Positions 1 to 8,088 of a stretch of 39,568 nucleotides of DNA are shown here, piece after piece; position 1 is the first letter of the stretch, and each line of letters begins with the position of its first letter. This DNA is from Calditrichota bacterium (GTDB taxonomy: Bacteria; Electryoneota; B3-LCP), in the NCBI GenBank assembly GCA_020051775.1, contig JAGVQJ010000064.1:1-39568 (forward strand). Reading direction: 5' to 3'. Made by a program: the position numbers and the translations under genes. The notes beneath the pieces are model-generated. The model was not told the origin of the DNA. It ran no database searches and saw only the letters and a list, made by a program, of their open reading frames with translations.

Positions 1-1243
1 CTTCTCTTTCTAATTCCCCAATTATGTAGTTTTCAAAACATGAAAATCTAATTTTTGCCTCGTATAAAAGTTCTTGTTGGCAAAGCACACAACGCGAACT
101 TTCCGCAATATTCGGGAATGTGTCGTTGGGATATGCGAATTCTTGTGAATATTTTCTAGCTGATTCCCAAAGTAGTTTCCAAGTTTCAGTACCTACACCG
201 TCTAATGGTGCATCCGCAAAGACTTTTTCAACATCTTCCGTTGCGGCTTTTCTTTTCATTATTGATTCCTTCTTAAGTTCTAAATATTCAACACATTTAG
301 ATTCTGAGAGATTCAAATATAACTTCTTTAAATCCTTCCATAGTTTTATACAATTGAAACTCAATGTTTGATACTCCTTTGCTTTTGCAACAGGATCAGG
401 CTCTGCAAGACGCAAACTTAACTCTCGCAATTCGGATTCTAATGTAGAATTCCAGTCGCATTTAAAATTTATTGCCTCTTCAGTTGTTTTATAATTGATA
501 GTTAGGTACCATTTGCCGTTAACTGTTTCGGTGAGTTCATTAGGTATAATCGGCATCTGGGAAGGATTTTGTTCGTATTCATTTTGTAACATTTCTGAAA
601 TGGTCTGGCATATTATTGATAATTTAGTAAAAATGTTTAAAATAGCAGGCTCGTATGTGAGTTCATGTTCTTCATTAACATAAACTCTTGCAGCCTGTGA
701 ATCATAAATAGCTAATGTGCTAAGCTTATCAGATAAGGGATCAGATGAAGTCCAATGGACTTTATCTGGTTTGCCATTTATTAAAATATTTAATGTACAT
801 TCTTGTTGCACCTTAGTGCTATCAAAAACATTTGTATGTAGATTACTGGTAACGCGAAACCCGCGAGCATGCTTAAAGGCTCTAACATAGCCCGTTTTAC
901 CTGAACCATTTGGCCCATATATAATTGTTAATGGACTATTTTCTTCTCCAAACTTTAATGGATTTTTTGGAGCAAGGGCGTTTATACCTTTTATATTAGT
1001 TATCTCTTTAATCCAAAGTTTTGTGGAATTGGCTTTGTCAGGAAACAAAGCATCTGGCAATCTAACTTGTTGATTATTTTCCGGTGGGATTTTATCCACA
1101 GCTTCCTTTTTACATATTTCTACCAATTCTTGAAAGTCGTTTTCTTCAAGCGCATCTTTTTCAAGAATTATCATAAGTGCTCTTTTTAGCCAAATCTGAC
1201 GTGCAGAAAACCATTTTTCCAATTCTCGAAGTAGATTTTCCAT
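1..1243 (-). CDS. AAA/SMC-like ATPase, 5' part (runs off left edge)
   Basis: An open frame of 414 codons starts at the ATG at 1243 and is still open at base 1, so the C-terminal half lies outside the window. The start follows a strong Shine-Dalgarno, GGAGGT, seven bases upstream. A Walker A motif, GPNGSGKTG, sits near residue 115, followed by a conserved-looking IYDSQAARVYV stretch near residue 180. A helical, charged region follows, and then a CVLC pair near residue 387 that could be a zinc hook or zinc ribbon. This order resembles the AAA_13/PrrC/RloC-like and other RecF/SMC-type ATPases often found in anti-phage or restriction-linked loci. That assignment is from motif pattern only; Walker B and any effector domain would lie beyond the edge. 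Base composition is much more AT-rich than the neighbouring genes, which suggests horizontal acquisition. The ATPase fold is quite sure; the role is unknown. Confidence 0.8.
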   Translation of the reverse strand, partial: MENLLRELEKWFSARQIWLKRALMIILEKDALEENDFQELVEICKKEAVDKIPPENNQQVRLPDALFPDKANSTKLWIKEITNIKGINALAPKNPLKFGEENSPLTIIYGPNGSGKTGYVRAFKHARGFRVTSNLHTNVFDSTKVQQECTLNILINGKPDKVHWTSSDPLSDKLSTLAIYDSQAARVYVNEEHELTYEPAILNIFTKLSIICQTISEMLQNEYEQNPSQMPIIPNELTETVNGKWYLTINYKTTEEAINFKCDWNSTLESELRELSLRLAEPDPVAKAKEYQTLSFNCIKLWKDLKKLYLNLSESKCVEYLELKKESIMKRKAATEDVEKVFADAPLDGVGTETWKLLWESARKYSQEFAYPNDTFPNIAESSRCVLCQQELLYEAKIRFSCFENYIIGELERE

Positions 1244-1452
1244 GCTTTTTACCTCCAAAATCAGGTTGGTCGGGCCAGCTTTCCCTACTATGTAGTGGCC
1301 ACTGCGAAGAAGGGTTTGACGAAGTAGGAACGGTTCGGATACCATTTAAATCTTGAGCACTCATCCTCCCTCCCCCCAATATACCCTCCCCCCTTTTAAA
1401 AGTCAAGTCCAAATTCAGCGACTATCGCGAAGATTTGACCCGCCAATCGTGG

Positions 1453-1511
1453 GTAGTACAGGCCTCCGTGCCTGTTTTCCTCACTCACACAGGCGGGGAC
1501 GCCTGTACTAC
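1453..1511. repeat. REP-like inverted repeat
   Basis: GTAGTACAGGC at 1453-1463 pairs perfectly with GCCTGTACTAC at 1501-1511. Inside it a second pair, GCCTGT near 1470 and ACAGGC near 1489, can stack on the first, so the element can fold into a long interrupted hairpin. It lies just past the end of the leftward methyltransferase gene and may act as a transcription stop or be a small dispersed element. No copy was noticed elsewhere in the window. Confidence 0.7.
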
Positions 1512-1512
1512 T

Positions 1513-1540
1513 AGCCCCTAGACCCCAGCCCCTAGACCCC
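1513..1540. repeat. Tandem 14-bp direct repeat
   Basis: Two perfect adjacent copies of AGCCCCTAGACCCC occur at 1513-1526 and 1527-1540, directly beside the inverted repeat and six bases from the end of the methyltransferase gene. The function is unknown. Confidence 0.75.
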
Positions 1541-1546
1541 ACACTT

Positions 1547-2026
1547 TCAATACACCCCTGGCACGAGCTTCTTCACCCGCTTCTGATAGGCAGGATACTC
1601 GGGGAATTTCTCCACCAGCCAGCGCTCTTCGCGGCGGGATTTGATGTCGGCGAACAGTGTCAGCAGCACCGCGTAGACGACCGTCAGCCAACTGTGAACG
1701 AGCAAAGCAAAGCCGAAGGAGACGAAGATGCCGCCGCTGTACATAGGGTGGCGCACGATACGGTAAGGGCCGGTCTGGATCAGGGTTGCGTTTTTCGTCG
1801 GATGGGGCGCCGGAGTGAGGTTTTTCCCATGTTTGGGGATGCTGGCCAGGAGCAAAGTCAAGCCCGAAATGAAAAGAAATAACCCTGCCCCCGTGCCGAA
1901 CATCGTGGGGAGAAACCGCCAGCCGTGCGACCCTCGCGGCCCGAAGAAGACCAAGGCCATCAGGATCACCTGGATCACGACGTACCACTCGCCGCGGGTA
2001 CCTTTGTAAAAGGATTGTTGTGGCAT
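1547..2026 (-). CDS. Isoprenylcysteine carboxyl methyltransferase-like (ICMT/PEMT) membrane protein
   Basis: A 159-residue membrane protein with about four hydrophobic segments (roughly residues 15-30, 42-62, 98-112 and 113-125). The C-terminal half carries the family signature: TGPYRIVRHPMYSGG near residues 86-100, then SRREERWL and FPEYPAYQKRV, ending VPGVY. These residues form the S-adenosylmethionine and acceptor site in the ICMT/phospholipid methyltransferase superfamily. The bacterial substrate cannot be told from sequence. The ATG at 2026 follows GGTGGAGG with good spacing. It lies 46 bases after the cupin gene and is probably the last gene of the carboxyltransferase-cupin-methyltransferase unit. 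A longer overlapping frame (1518-2045) is a shadow. Family is sure; substrate unknown. Confidence 0.88.
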   Translation of the reverse strand: MPQQSFYKGTRGEWYVVIQVILMALVFFGPRGSHGWRFLPTMFGTGAGLFLFISGLTLLLASIPKHGKNLTPAPHPTKNATLIQTGPYRIVRHPMYSGGIFVSFGFALLVHSWLTVVYAVLLTLFADIKSRREERWLVEKFPEYPAYQKRVKKLVPGVY

Positions 2027-2072
2027 TTATGCCTCCACCATACATATCCTGGCTAACTGTGTGCAGGTGAAT

Positions 2073-2447
2073 CTATTCTTCGTCCAACCGATCGAAGCGA
2101 TATTTCGTGATCTCGGAACGCACCTTGCCGGTGTGAGCGATGCCGGCCGGTTCAAACAGCATGAGCTTGACATGCCCTTGCGGCGCTACGCGGTGTTCAA
2201 CGCCTCGAGGGACGATGTAGAATTCCCCGGCCTGAACGGTCACACTTCCCTGCTTTTCAAAAATCTCCAATACGCCTTCCAGCACGTAGAACATCTCGTC
2301 TTCCTGATCGTGGGTGTGCCAGGGGACTTTATCCCCTTCCAAGCGCACCAGCTTGACCTGCTGACCGTTCAACTCTGCTACAATTTTCGGTGAAAAAGTA
2401 TCGGCAAACTGCTCGAAACACCGCTCGAGGTTTACGACTTTAGGCAT
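2073..2447 (-). CDS. Cupin domain protein
   Basis: A 124-residue single-domain cupin. Motif 1 reads HTHDQEDEMFYVLEG near residue 43 (H-x-H-x4-E-x6-G), and motif 2 reads GEFYIVPRGVEH near residues 73-84. The two histidines and glutamate of motif 1 and the histidine of motif 2 are all present, so a metal site is likely intact. Small stand-alone cupins of this kind include sugar isomerases, dioxygenases and ligand sensors; nothing here selects one. The ATG follows AAGAGGAAT at suitable distance. It begins 21 bases after the carboxyltransferase stop, so the two are probably co-transcribed. Confidence 0.9.
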   Translation of the reverse strand: MPKVVNLERCFEQFADTFSPKIVAELNGQQVKLVRLEGDKVPWHTHDQEDEMFYVLEGVLEIFEKQGSVTVQAGEFYIVPRGVEHRVAPQGHVKLMLFEPAGIAHTGKVRSEITKYRFDRLDEE

Positions 2448-2468
2448 GGTTTATTCCTCTTATTGGAG

Positions 2469-4016
2469 CTAAAGTGGTATGTTCCCATGCTTCTTCTTCG
2501 GGTTGCTGTCCACCTTCGTGCGCAATAGAGCGAAACCGGTAATGAGCTTGTAGCGAGTCTGGGAGGGTTCGATCACATCGTCCACGTAACCGCGTTCGGC
2601 CGCGATGTAAGGATTGGCAAATTTTTCCTCGAACTCGGCAATTTTTTCCTGTTCGGTCTTGGCGGGATTTTTAGATTCCTTAATTTCTTTGTTGAAGATG
2701 ATCTCCACCGCGCCGCGCGCTCCCATGACGGCAATTTCGGCGGAAGGCCAGGCGAAGTTCAGGTCGCCGCGTACATGCTTGGAATTCATGACGTCGTAAG
2801 CTCCGCCGTATGCCTTGCGCGTGATGACAGTTATTTTGGGTACTGTGGCTTCGCAATACGCGTACAACAACTTGGCTCCATTGACGATAATGCCACCCCA
2901 TTCCTGATCGGTGCCGGGCAGGAAACCGGGTACGTCCTCAAATGTTAAAATGGGGATATTGAAGGCGTCGCAGAAACGGATGAACCGCGCGCCTTTCTTG
3001 GAAGAGTTGATGTCCAGGCAGCCGGCCAGGTGCGCCGGTTGGTTGGCGATGATGCCGATGGCTCTCCCTCCCAACCGCGCGAAACCAACCACGATATTGG
3101 GCGCAAAATCTTCATGCACTTCCAAGAAATCGCCGTTGTCCACCACGCGGTGGATGACGTCCTTGATATCGTAAGGCTTGTTGGGATCTTCGGGAATCAG
3201 TGTGTCCAATTCGGGATCGGCGCGACGGATATCGTCTTTGCAGTCCACCGCGGGAGGATCTTCCAGATTGTTCTGGGGCATGAACGAAAGCAATCGCTTG
3301 ATTTTCTCGAGGCAGTCAATCTCGCCGTCGCAGGCGAAATGAGCCACGCCGGATTTGCCGGCGTGCGTCATGGCTCCGCCCAAGTCTTCGGACGATACCT
3401 CTTCATGCGTGACGGTCTTAACCACCTTGGGGCCGGTGACGAACATGTAACTGGATTTTTTGACCATCAGGGTAAAGTCGGTGATCGCCGGTGAATAGAC
3501 GGCGCCTCCAGCGCAGGGACCCATGATGGCGGAGATTTGCGGGACGACGCCGGAATAGAGCGTGTTGCGCAGGAAGATGTCGGCGTAAGCGCCCAGTGAA
3601 ACGACGCCTTCCTGCACGCGCGCTCCGCCGGAGTCGTTCAGACCAATGAAGGGCACACCCACTTTGGCGGACATGTCCATGATTTTGCAGATTTTCTCGC
3701 CGTGTGCTTCCGACAACGATCCGCCGAAGGTTGTGAAATCCTGGCTGAAGATGTAAACCTGGCGACCGTTGATTTTGCCGTAACCGGTAACAACGCCGTC
3801 ACCCAGAATCTTTTGGCGTTCCAGCCCGAAGGCGGTGGAACGGTGGGTAACCAGCATGTCAACTTCTTGGAAAGTATCGGGGTCGCAGAGCAGGTCAAGG
3901 CGTTCGCGGGCGGTCAGTTTGCCTTTGCCATGCTGAGATTTGATGCGTTCTTCGCCGCCGCCCAGCAGAGCCTGGGCTTTAAGGGCGCGCAATTGTTCGA
4001 TTTTTTTCGTTGGCAT
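2469..4016 (-). CDS. Acyl-CoA carboxylase carboxyltransferase subunit (propionyl/methylmalonyl-CoA type)
   Basis: A 515-residue cytosolic protein of the usual length for PccB/MmdA-type carboxyltransferases, which move a carboxyl group between carboxybiotin and an acyl-CoA. Both crotonase-like halves are present: the N-terminal part has the [13 protein letters not shown] oxyanion region and [11 protein letters not shown], the C-terminal part has [15 protein letters not shown] and GGAYDVM motifs, and the end, KKKHGNIPL, is typical of the family. Neither a biotin carboxylase nor a biotin carrier protein is in the window, so a carboxylase cannot be separated from a sodium-pumping decarboxylase alpha subunit. 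The ATG at 4016 is preceded by an AGGAG-type site. It is the first gene of a three-gene unit. Confidence 0.93.
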   Translation of the reverse strand: MPTKKIEQLRALKAQALLGGGEERIKSQHGKGKLTARERLDLLCDPDTFQEVDMLVTHRSTAFGLERQKILGDGVVTGYGKINGRQVYIFSQDFTTFGGSLSEAHGEKICKIMDMSAKVGVPFIGLNDSGGARVQEGVVSLGAYADIFLRNTLYSGVVPQISAIMGPCAGGAVYSPAITDFTLMVKKSSYMFVTGPKVVKTVTHEEVSSEDLGGAMTHAGKSGVAHFACDGEIDCLEKIKRLLSFMPQNNLEDPPAVDCKDDIRRADPELDTLIPEDPNKPYDIKDVIHRVVDNGDFLEVHEDFAPNIVVGFARLGGRAIGIIANQPAHLAGCLDINSSKKGARFIRFCDAFNIPILTFEDVPGFLPGTDQEWGGIIVNGAKLLYAYCEATVPKITVITRKAYGGAYDVMNSKHVRGDLNFAWPSAEIAVMGARGAVEIIFNKEIKESKNPAKTEQEKIAEFEEKFANPYIAAERGYVDDVIEPSQTRYKLITGFALLRTKVDSNPKKKHGNIPL

Positions 4017-4076
4017 TAGAGGAGGTTTTGGCTTGATTATTTCAGAGGAAAGGTATATATTTTAGGTTATTAAACG

Positions 4077-4141
4077 TTGGGGTCGGGGGCGACCCCGACA
4101 ATGGGATCAACCATGCTAACAAGGGGTTACAACCCCTTGTT
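4077..4141. repeat. Pair of palindromes in a divergent intergenic region
   Basis: Two hairpins lie head to tail. GTCGGGG (4082-4088) pairs with CCCCGAC (4093-4099) around a GCGA tetraloop. AACAAGGGGTT (4118-4128) pairs perfectly with AACCCCTTGTT (4131-4141) around two bases. They fill the space between the divergently transcribed carboxyltransferase and glycosyltransferase genes. They could be REP-like dispersed elements or operators. A TTGACA at 4140-4145 overlaps the second palindrome, but no good -10 follows at the right distance. Confidence 0.7.
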
Positions 4142-4167
4142 GACATATTTCATTGCAATGCCTGCCA

Positions 4168-5409
4168 ATGTCTTTAGATCAACTACTCAACATTCTGGAG
4201 AGATACGCTCGCAAACCGGTTGTTTTCATTCTGGTATGCGGCTTGACGCTGCTGTGGCTGTTCAAAGCGGGGTGGGCACCGGTATCCAACCCATTGAACG
4301 TTTTCGATTCGTACTCCTACTACTACGCCGCCAAAGCCGTCAGCCAGGGCGCCAATCCTTATGACAATGAAATCCTTAAGGCGCTGGGTAAAACTGAAGG
4401 CGGTTTCAAGGACATTTATCCCTACCTTTATCCCCCACTCCTGGCAGGATTCTGGAGGCCATTGACCGCGCTTTCACCTCTGCAAGCGCACAAGGCGCTG
4501 ATCATTGCCAATGTTCTATTAATCGGCCTGAATTTCTTCCTTCTCTATAAGATCGTCCGTCCGCAACGGCATCCCCATGCGCTTTTCTTGAGTTTTTTGC
4601 TTTTCCAACCCCTAAATTTCACCTTGGTGATGACGATAAAGCTTGGGCAGATCAATCCGCTGGTTATGCTGCTGGTGCTGGCGTGCCTCTATTTCCATTT
4701 AAAGGGACGGGAAACCTCGTCGGTCGTTGCATTAGCTCTGGCCATTCTGCTCAAGCTGACGCCGGGGATCTTATTATTATACTTCCTGCTGTTCTACCCA
4801 AGGCGGTGGTTGTATCTAGCCAAACTGGTCGCTGCAACGGCGGGAATCGTCTTAATTTCGTTTCTGGCAGCGCCACCTGTGGATTGGCTCTATTTCATCC
4901 AGAACACGATTTCCGGCCCGCCTTACAGGACTATCGGTAGCTTTTGGGGGCAGTTGGCCATCCTGTCGCAAATCAGTTCTTTCTTAGATAGCGTAAAAGT
5001 CTGGATTTACCTGGCCCTAAGTCTGGTTCTCTTGACGGCTTCAATCAACAGCCTGCGGCGTACGGAAGCTTCCCAGAGACCGTTCTACGCTTTCTCGTTA
5101 CTGATCCTGCTGACGATCTTTCTATCCCCGCTGACCTGGTATCACCACTATTATTTCTGCCTGCTGACCTTTTTCTATCTACCTGTCTATTTCTGGGATC
5201 GAGGCATGTCCTCAGAATTCATGGCCTATGTAACGATGGTCTTCCTGATGCTCGTCTATATACCCCGGCCTCTGGCAGAATTCACCGGCGAAGCTTTTGT
5301 AGTACTGCTGTCCATATTGAAAACGGCGCTGACGTTCGGCGTATTGGTGATGACAATTGTTACTTCACCAAAGCCACCTTCTGCACCGTCTGTTGCTCAC
5401 CAGCTTTAA
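4168..5409 (+). CDS. GT87-like polytopic membrane glycosyltransferase
   Basis: A protein of about 413 residues with many hydrophobic helices (around ten), starting with a membrane anchor at residues 15-33. Just after it comes FDSYSYYYAAKAVSQGANPYD, trimmed here to its key features: an aspartate followed by tyrosines and a G-x-NPY. This is the first-loop pattern of GT87/DUF2029 polyprenyl-phosphate-sugar transferases, where the aspartate is thought to be catalytic. Such enzymes move mannose or another sugar from a lipid carrier on the outer face of the membrane. It is the only clear gene on the plus strand. No Shine-Dalgarno is visible; I chose the ATG at 4168, but an in-frame TTG at 4153 would add five residues. 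Its last 50 bases overlap the end of the convergent subtilase gene. Confidence 0.8.
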   Translation: MSLDQLLNILERYARKPVVFILVCGLTLLWLFKAGWAPVSNPLNVFDSYSYYYAAKAVSQGANPYDNEILKALGKTEGGFKDIYPYLYPPLLAGFWRPLTALSPLQAHKALIIANVLLIGLNFFLLYKIVRPQRHPHALFLSFLLFQPLNFTLVMTIKLGQINPLVMLLVLACLYFHLKGRETSSVVALALAILLKLTPGILLLYFLLFYPRRWLYLAKLVAATAGIVLISFLAAPPVDWLYFIQNTISGPPYRTIGSFWGQLAILSQISSFLDSVKVWIYLALSLVLLTASINSLRRTEASQRPFYAFSLLILLTIFLSPLTWYHHYYFCLLTFFYLPVYFWDRGMSSEFMAYVTMVFLMLVYIPRPLAEFTGEAFVVLLSILKTALTFGVLVMTIVTSPKPPSAPSVAHQL

Positions 5410-7801
5410 GCGATACCCAATAGACTCCCGACGGTAAACCGGCAGCATCCCACGTCACTCGGTGATAACCCGCCGCCATTTCTCCCCCATACAAATCCGC
5501 AACTTTCCGGCCTTGTAGATTCCAGACGGTCAATTCTACCATCTGGCGGCCGGGCAGATCCACGCGCAGTGCTGTCGCGGCATTAAATGGATTAGGGAAA
5601 GCGGTTAGCGCCAGGGTTGTCGGCAGGCTGACCGGACCGTGCGCCAAGGGTAATCCCAAGTAGGACACGATGTCATCAATGCGAACTTTCCCGTAGCCGG
5701 CGCTGTCGTTCCATTGCGGGCCGGTGAAGTTATCCCGAAAAGCGTATTCTTCCAGCAGAGTTTCAATCTCAATTCGGGTAATGGTCGTGTCCGCCTGCCG
5801 GGCCAGGATGGCGCTGGCGGCAACGTGCGGCCCCGCTGCCGAAGTTCCGGAAAATTGCCTATAACCCGCGTGGGTGAACGGCGCTCCGTACACTGAACGG
5901 GTTGAGTACACGTCGTAGTTGCCCGGTGAAATCACCGAAAGCCGAGGTTCTCCATCAATACGCGGGCCGCGACCGGAGAACTGCGAGATCTGTCCTGACT
6001 GAATGGATCCCAGACCCACGCCTATATACTGCTCGTAGCCTCGAGTGCTGTAAGAACCCAGCACGAAGGCCGAATCTGCCGTCGCCGGCCAGGTGACGGT
6101 CTTCATGTTTGAGCGGAAATCGGTGAACTCGACGCCGCCACCCCACGAACTCACGTCGTCCATGATGTAACCGTTGACTTCAAAGCCTGCCGTGCCGCCG
6201 GGATGATGGACAATGATTTCCCAATCGCCGGTAACCGGCCCGCTGCCGCCATCCACGATGAAGTCGTATTCTGCCGTACCGCGCGGCGACACCCAGGTTC
6301 CCGACCATACCGTCCAACTGCCGAAGTACTGAGTGGTATCCGTGCCCAGCAGATCAAGGGTGAAGCCGTAGGGATCCTGCAAACTAACGGAGAGATCCGT
6401 GTCCGGGAAACGCCACAGGAAGGTGCAATAAAATCCAGTGGGATCGAGTCCAGTATATTGTGCGGCGCCCACAGTGATAGGAACGCTTTCCCCCGTTCCG
6501 ATCTGCAACTGGCAATGTTTATAACCACGATTCAGGTTGCCTGAGGGGGTCACCTGCATGACGCCAATTCCCGCCAGACTGTCCAGTAGGTACTCCTCCA
6601 GAGTCGAACCATCCAACGAATTGAAGACCCAACCGCCGAATTCATAGAGTAGAACTTTGCAGCCTTCCTCTGCCACCCAGGGCAGATACTCTGTGAACCA
6701 GGTGAAGTTCGTGTACCCCATCAACAGGTCAGCGCCCGGCGCCAGCCCGCAGAATTTCGACCGGCCTGGTTCGCCGCCGACCAAGATGCCCGACACTCCG
6801 GTTCCATGTCCGTTGTAATCTGGGAAAGCTGAAATCAGGTCAATGCCTCTCCGATGCACGACCGGCCCCTGGGGAGACCAGCCGTCCACGACTGCCCGAA
6901 TCTTGCTCGGACCCAATTGGATCAGGCGTTCACCCAGATCCAAAGTGTTATTGTGGTTGAGGTCATCACAGTAGAAGATCGGTTCTCCAAATCCGGGGGT
7001 GTTTTCATTGAACCCGGAGGAGACCCCATAATCGCGCTGGCCGTCATCGTCAATGTCATCGTAGAGCCAATCCCAGTCGGCTTGATAAATCCCATCATTG
7101 TTGGAAGGATCGGCGCTGCCGAAAGTGTGCGCTGGGTCGTAGATTTGACCGTCCAGAAAACGCAGCACCTCCTCCCTGATACCCACGCCATTGCTGTCCA
7201 AATCCACGCAATCCACGCCGGGTGTAAGCACCCCATTGGAATCAACGTCCAACCAATTGAAACTTAAACCCGAGGGCCGGAAGAACATTGGATGAAACAC
7301 GTCAATGCCGGTATCGAAATCCGCCACCAACTGCCCCTGCCCGGTGATTGGAAAACCCTGAGGAGAGATCATTTCCCAGCATTGGTCAGCTCCGACTTCG
7401 GGGGCTGAGAGATCCAGGCAGGGAACGATCCCAGGCCGCCAGTCGCTCTCGATGCGGAGCACACCAGGATCACTCGCCCAGCCTTCGATTTCGTCCCAGG
7501 ACATTCGCGCCCCGTAGACGTCTCCCAACCCGGCCCAGCGGCCGCTTGCCAATTTGCGCAAGCGCATCCCCCGGCCCTCCCAGACAGCGGGATTTGATGG
7601 CCCGGCCAATTGCACGGATACGTTTATCTCCTCTTTGGCTACTAAATCTTGCAATGATAACGGGGCTCTATCAACACCCGCACGATGCAGTGAAAGCAAC
7701 AGCTTCAAGGGGGGTGATATTTTTCCGCCGTAGCGATCTATTTCAGCGGAGACGTTGGTCGCCAGGACGGCGACCACGAGAAGGATGATCCAGCGGCGCA
7801 T
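5360..7801 (-). CDS. Secreted S8 subtilisin-like peptidase with C-terminal sorting domain
   Basis: An 813-residue exported protease. A signal peptide covers residues 1-19 (cleavage near VSA-E). The subtilase triad is complete: Asp163 in DFDTGID, His332 in NGHGTG and Ser654 in SGTSAAGP, with Asn422 in PSGN as oxyanion residue. Between Asp and His an Asp/Asn-rich insert of about 165 residues contains repeated D-x-D-x-N-G and DDIDDDGQ patterns, probably calcium sites. A jelly-roll-like insert lies between Asn422 and Ser654. Residues from about 735 to the end form a FlgD/Por-type sorting module (FPNPFNAAT...GRKV...LPSGVYWV...KVALVK), indicating type IX-like secretion or surface anchoring. The ATG follows GGAGG at 7 bases. 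The gene lies directly after the terminator of the carbamoyltransferase unit; no separate promoter is obvious. Confidence 0.93.
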   Translation of the reverse strand: MRRWIILLVVAVLATNVSAEIDRYGGKISPPLKLLLSLHRAGVDRAPLSLQDLVAKEEINVSVQLAGPSNPAVWEGRGMRLRKLASGRWAGLGDVYGARMSWDEIEGWASDPGVLRIESDWRPGIVPCLDLSAPEVGADQCWEMISPQGFPITGQGQLVADFDTGIDVFHPMFFRPSGLSFNWLDVDSNGVLTPGVDCVDLDSNGVGIREEVLRFLDGQIYDPAHTFGSADPSNNDGIYQADWDWLYDDIDDDGQRDYGVSSGFNENTPGFGEPIFYCDDLNHNNTLDLGERLIQLGPSKIRAVVDGWSPQGPVVHRRGIDLISAFPDYNGHGTGVSGILVGGEPGRSKFCGLAPGADLLMGYTNFTWFTEYLPWVAEEGCKVLLYEFGGWVFNSLDGSTLEEYLLDSLAGIGVMQVTPSGNLNRGYKHCQLQIGTGESVPITVGAAQYTGLDPTGFYCTFLWRFPDTDLSVSLQDPYGFTLDLLGTDTTQYFGSWTVWSGTWVSPRGTAEYDFIVDGGSGPVTGDWEIIVHHPGGTAGFEVNGYIMDDVSSWGGGVEFTDFRSNMKTVTWPATADSAFVLGSYSTRGYEQYIGVGLGSIQSGQISQFSGRGPRIDGEPRLSVISPGNYDVYSTRSVYGAPFTHAGYRQFSGTSAAGPHVAASAILARQADTTITRIEIETLLEEYAFRDNFTGPQWNDSAGYGKVRIDDIVSYLGLPLAHGPVSLPTTLALTAFPNPFNAATALRVDLPGRQMVELTVWNLQGRKVADLYGGEMAAGYHRVTWDAAGLPSGVYWVSLKAGEQQTVQKVALVK

Positions 7802-7829
7802 GACCTAAGTCCTCCAGTTTTAAAAGGAA

Positions 7830-7872
7830 AACCGGCCCTTGTTCAGATTCTGGATCTGATCTTAGGCCGGTT
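7830..7872 (-). terminator. Intrinsic terminator of the carbamoyltransferase unit
   Basis: Read on the minus strand, AACCGGCC (7872-7865) pairs with GGCCGGTT (7837-7830) and is followed by TTCCTTTT. A smaller CAGAT/ATCTG pair lies in the loop. It sits 30 bases after the DUF5989-type gene and about 30 bases before the subtilase start, so it may end the upstream operon or attenuate read-through into the protease gene. Confidence 0.75.
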
Positions 7873-7902
7873 ATTTTATCAGCTCATTTTAGCCCTGGCG
7901 CA

Positions 7903-8064
7903 TTAGAAGATGGCGTAAATAAAGGGCGCCAGCGCAGAAGTTTGCGCGAAGATCAGCAATGCACCGATCAGCAACATCATCACGATGATGGGTCCCAGCC
8001 ACCATTTTTTCCGGACTTTCAAGAATCCCCAAATTTCTGACCAGGCTGAGATTTTTCCAGGCAT
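7903..8064 (-). CDS. DUF5989-type small membrane protein
   Basis: A 53-residue protein that begins MPGKISAWSEIWGFLKVRKKWW and ends with one transmembrane helix (residues about 24-40) and a short hydrophobic tail, APFIYAIF. The WxFL..RKKWWL..I pattern and the position directly after an SxtJ-like gene match the DUF5989 family, which regularly accompanies carbamoyltransferases of the NodU/TobZ type. The ATG is preceded by GAGGAG at good spacing. It starts 24 bases after the SxtJ-like stop. It probably helps anchor or regulate the carbamoyltransferase at the membrane, which is an inference from the repeated association. Confidence 0.88.
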   Translation of the reverse strand: MPGKISAWSEIWGFLKVRKKWWLGPIIVMMLLIGALLIFAQTSALAPFIYAIF

Positions 8065-8088
8065 AGCCGTTCTCCTCTTTTACATTGA

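Larger units (their letters stand above)
1244..1546. other. Intergenic stretch with a repeat element
   Basis: This 303-base gap separates the start of the ATPase gene from the end of the methyltransferase gene. I see no convincing gene in it. Bases 1244-1440 hold the ATPase ribosome binding site and probably its promoter, but no clear -35/-10 pair was found. Bases 1453-1540 hold an inverted repeat and a tandem 14-base repeat, listed separately. Confidence 0.6.

Noticed and set aside
120..683. Two short plus-strand frames opposite the ATPase gene
   Set aside because: They lie antisense to a gene with recognisable motifs and lack ribosome binding sites.
1161..1412. 83-codon frame on the minus strand covering the start of the ATPase gene
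   Set aside because: It is out of frame with the ATPase, has low-complexity basic composition and no family resemblance, and the ATPase has a strong ribosome binding site and conserved motif.
1518..2045. 175-codon frame on the minus strand over the ICMT-like gene
   Set aside because: It is a shadow in another frame, arginine- and proline-rich without conserved motifs, while the ICMT frame has the complete signature.
6854..7788. Plus-strand frames (137 and 146 codons) opposite the subtilase
   Set aside because: They are antisense to the calcium-site insert and N-terminal part of a gene with an intact catalytic triad.
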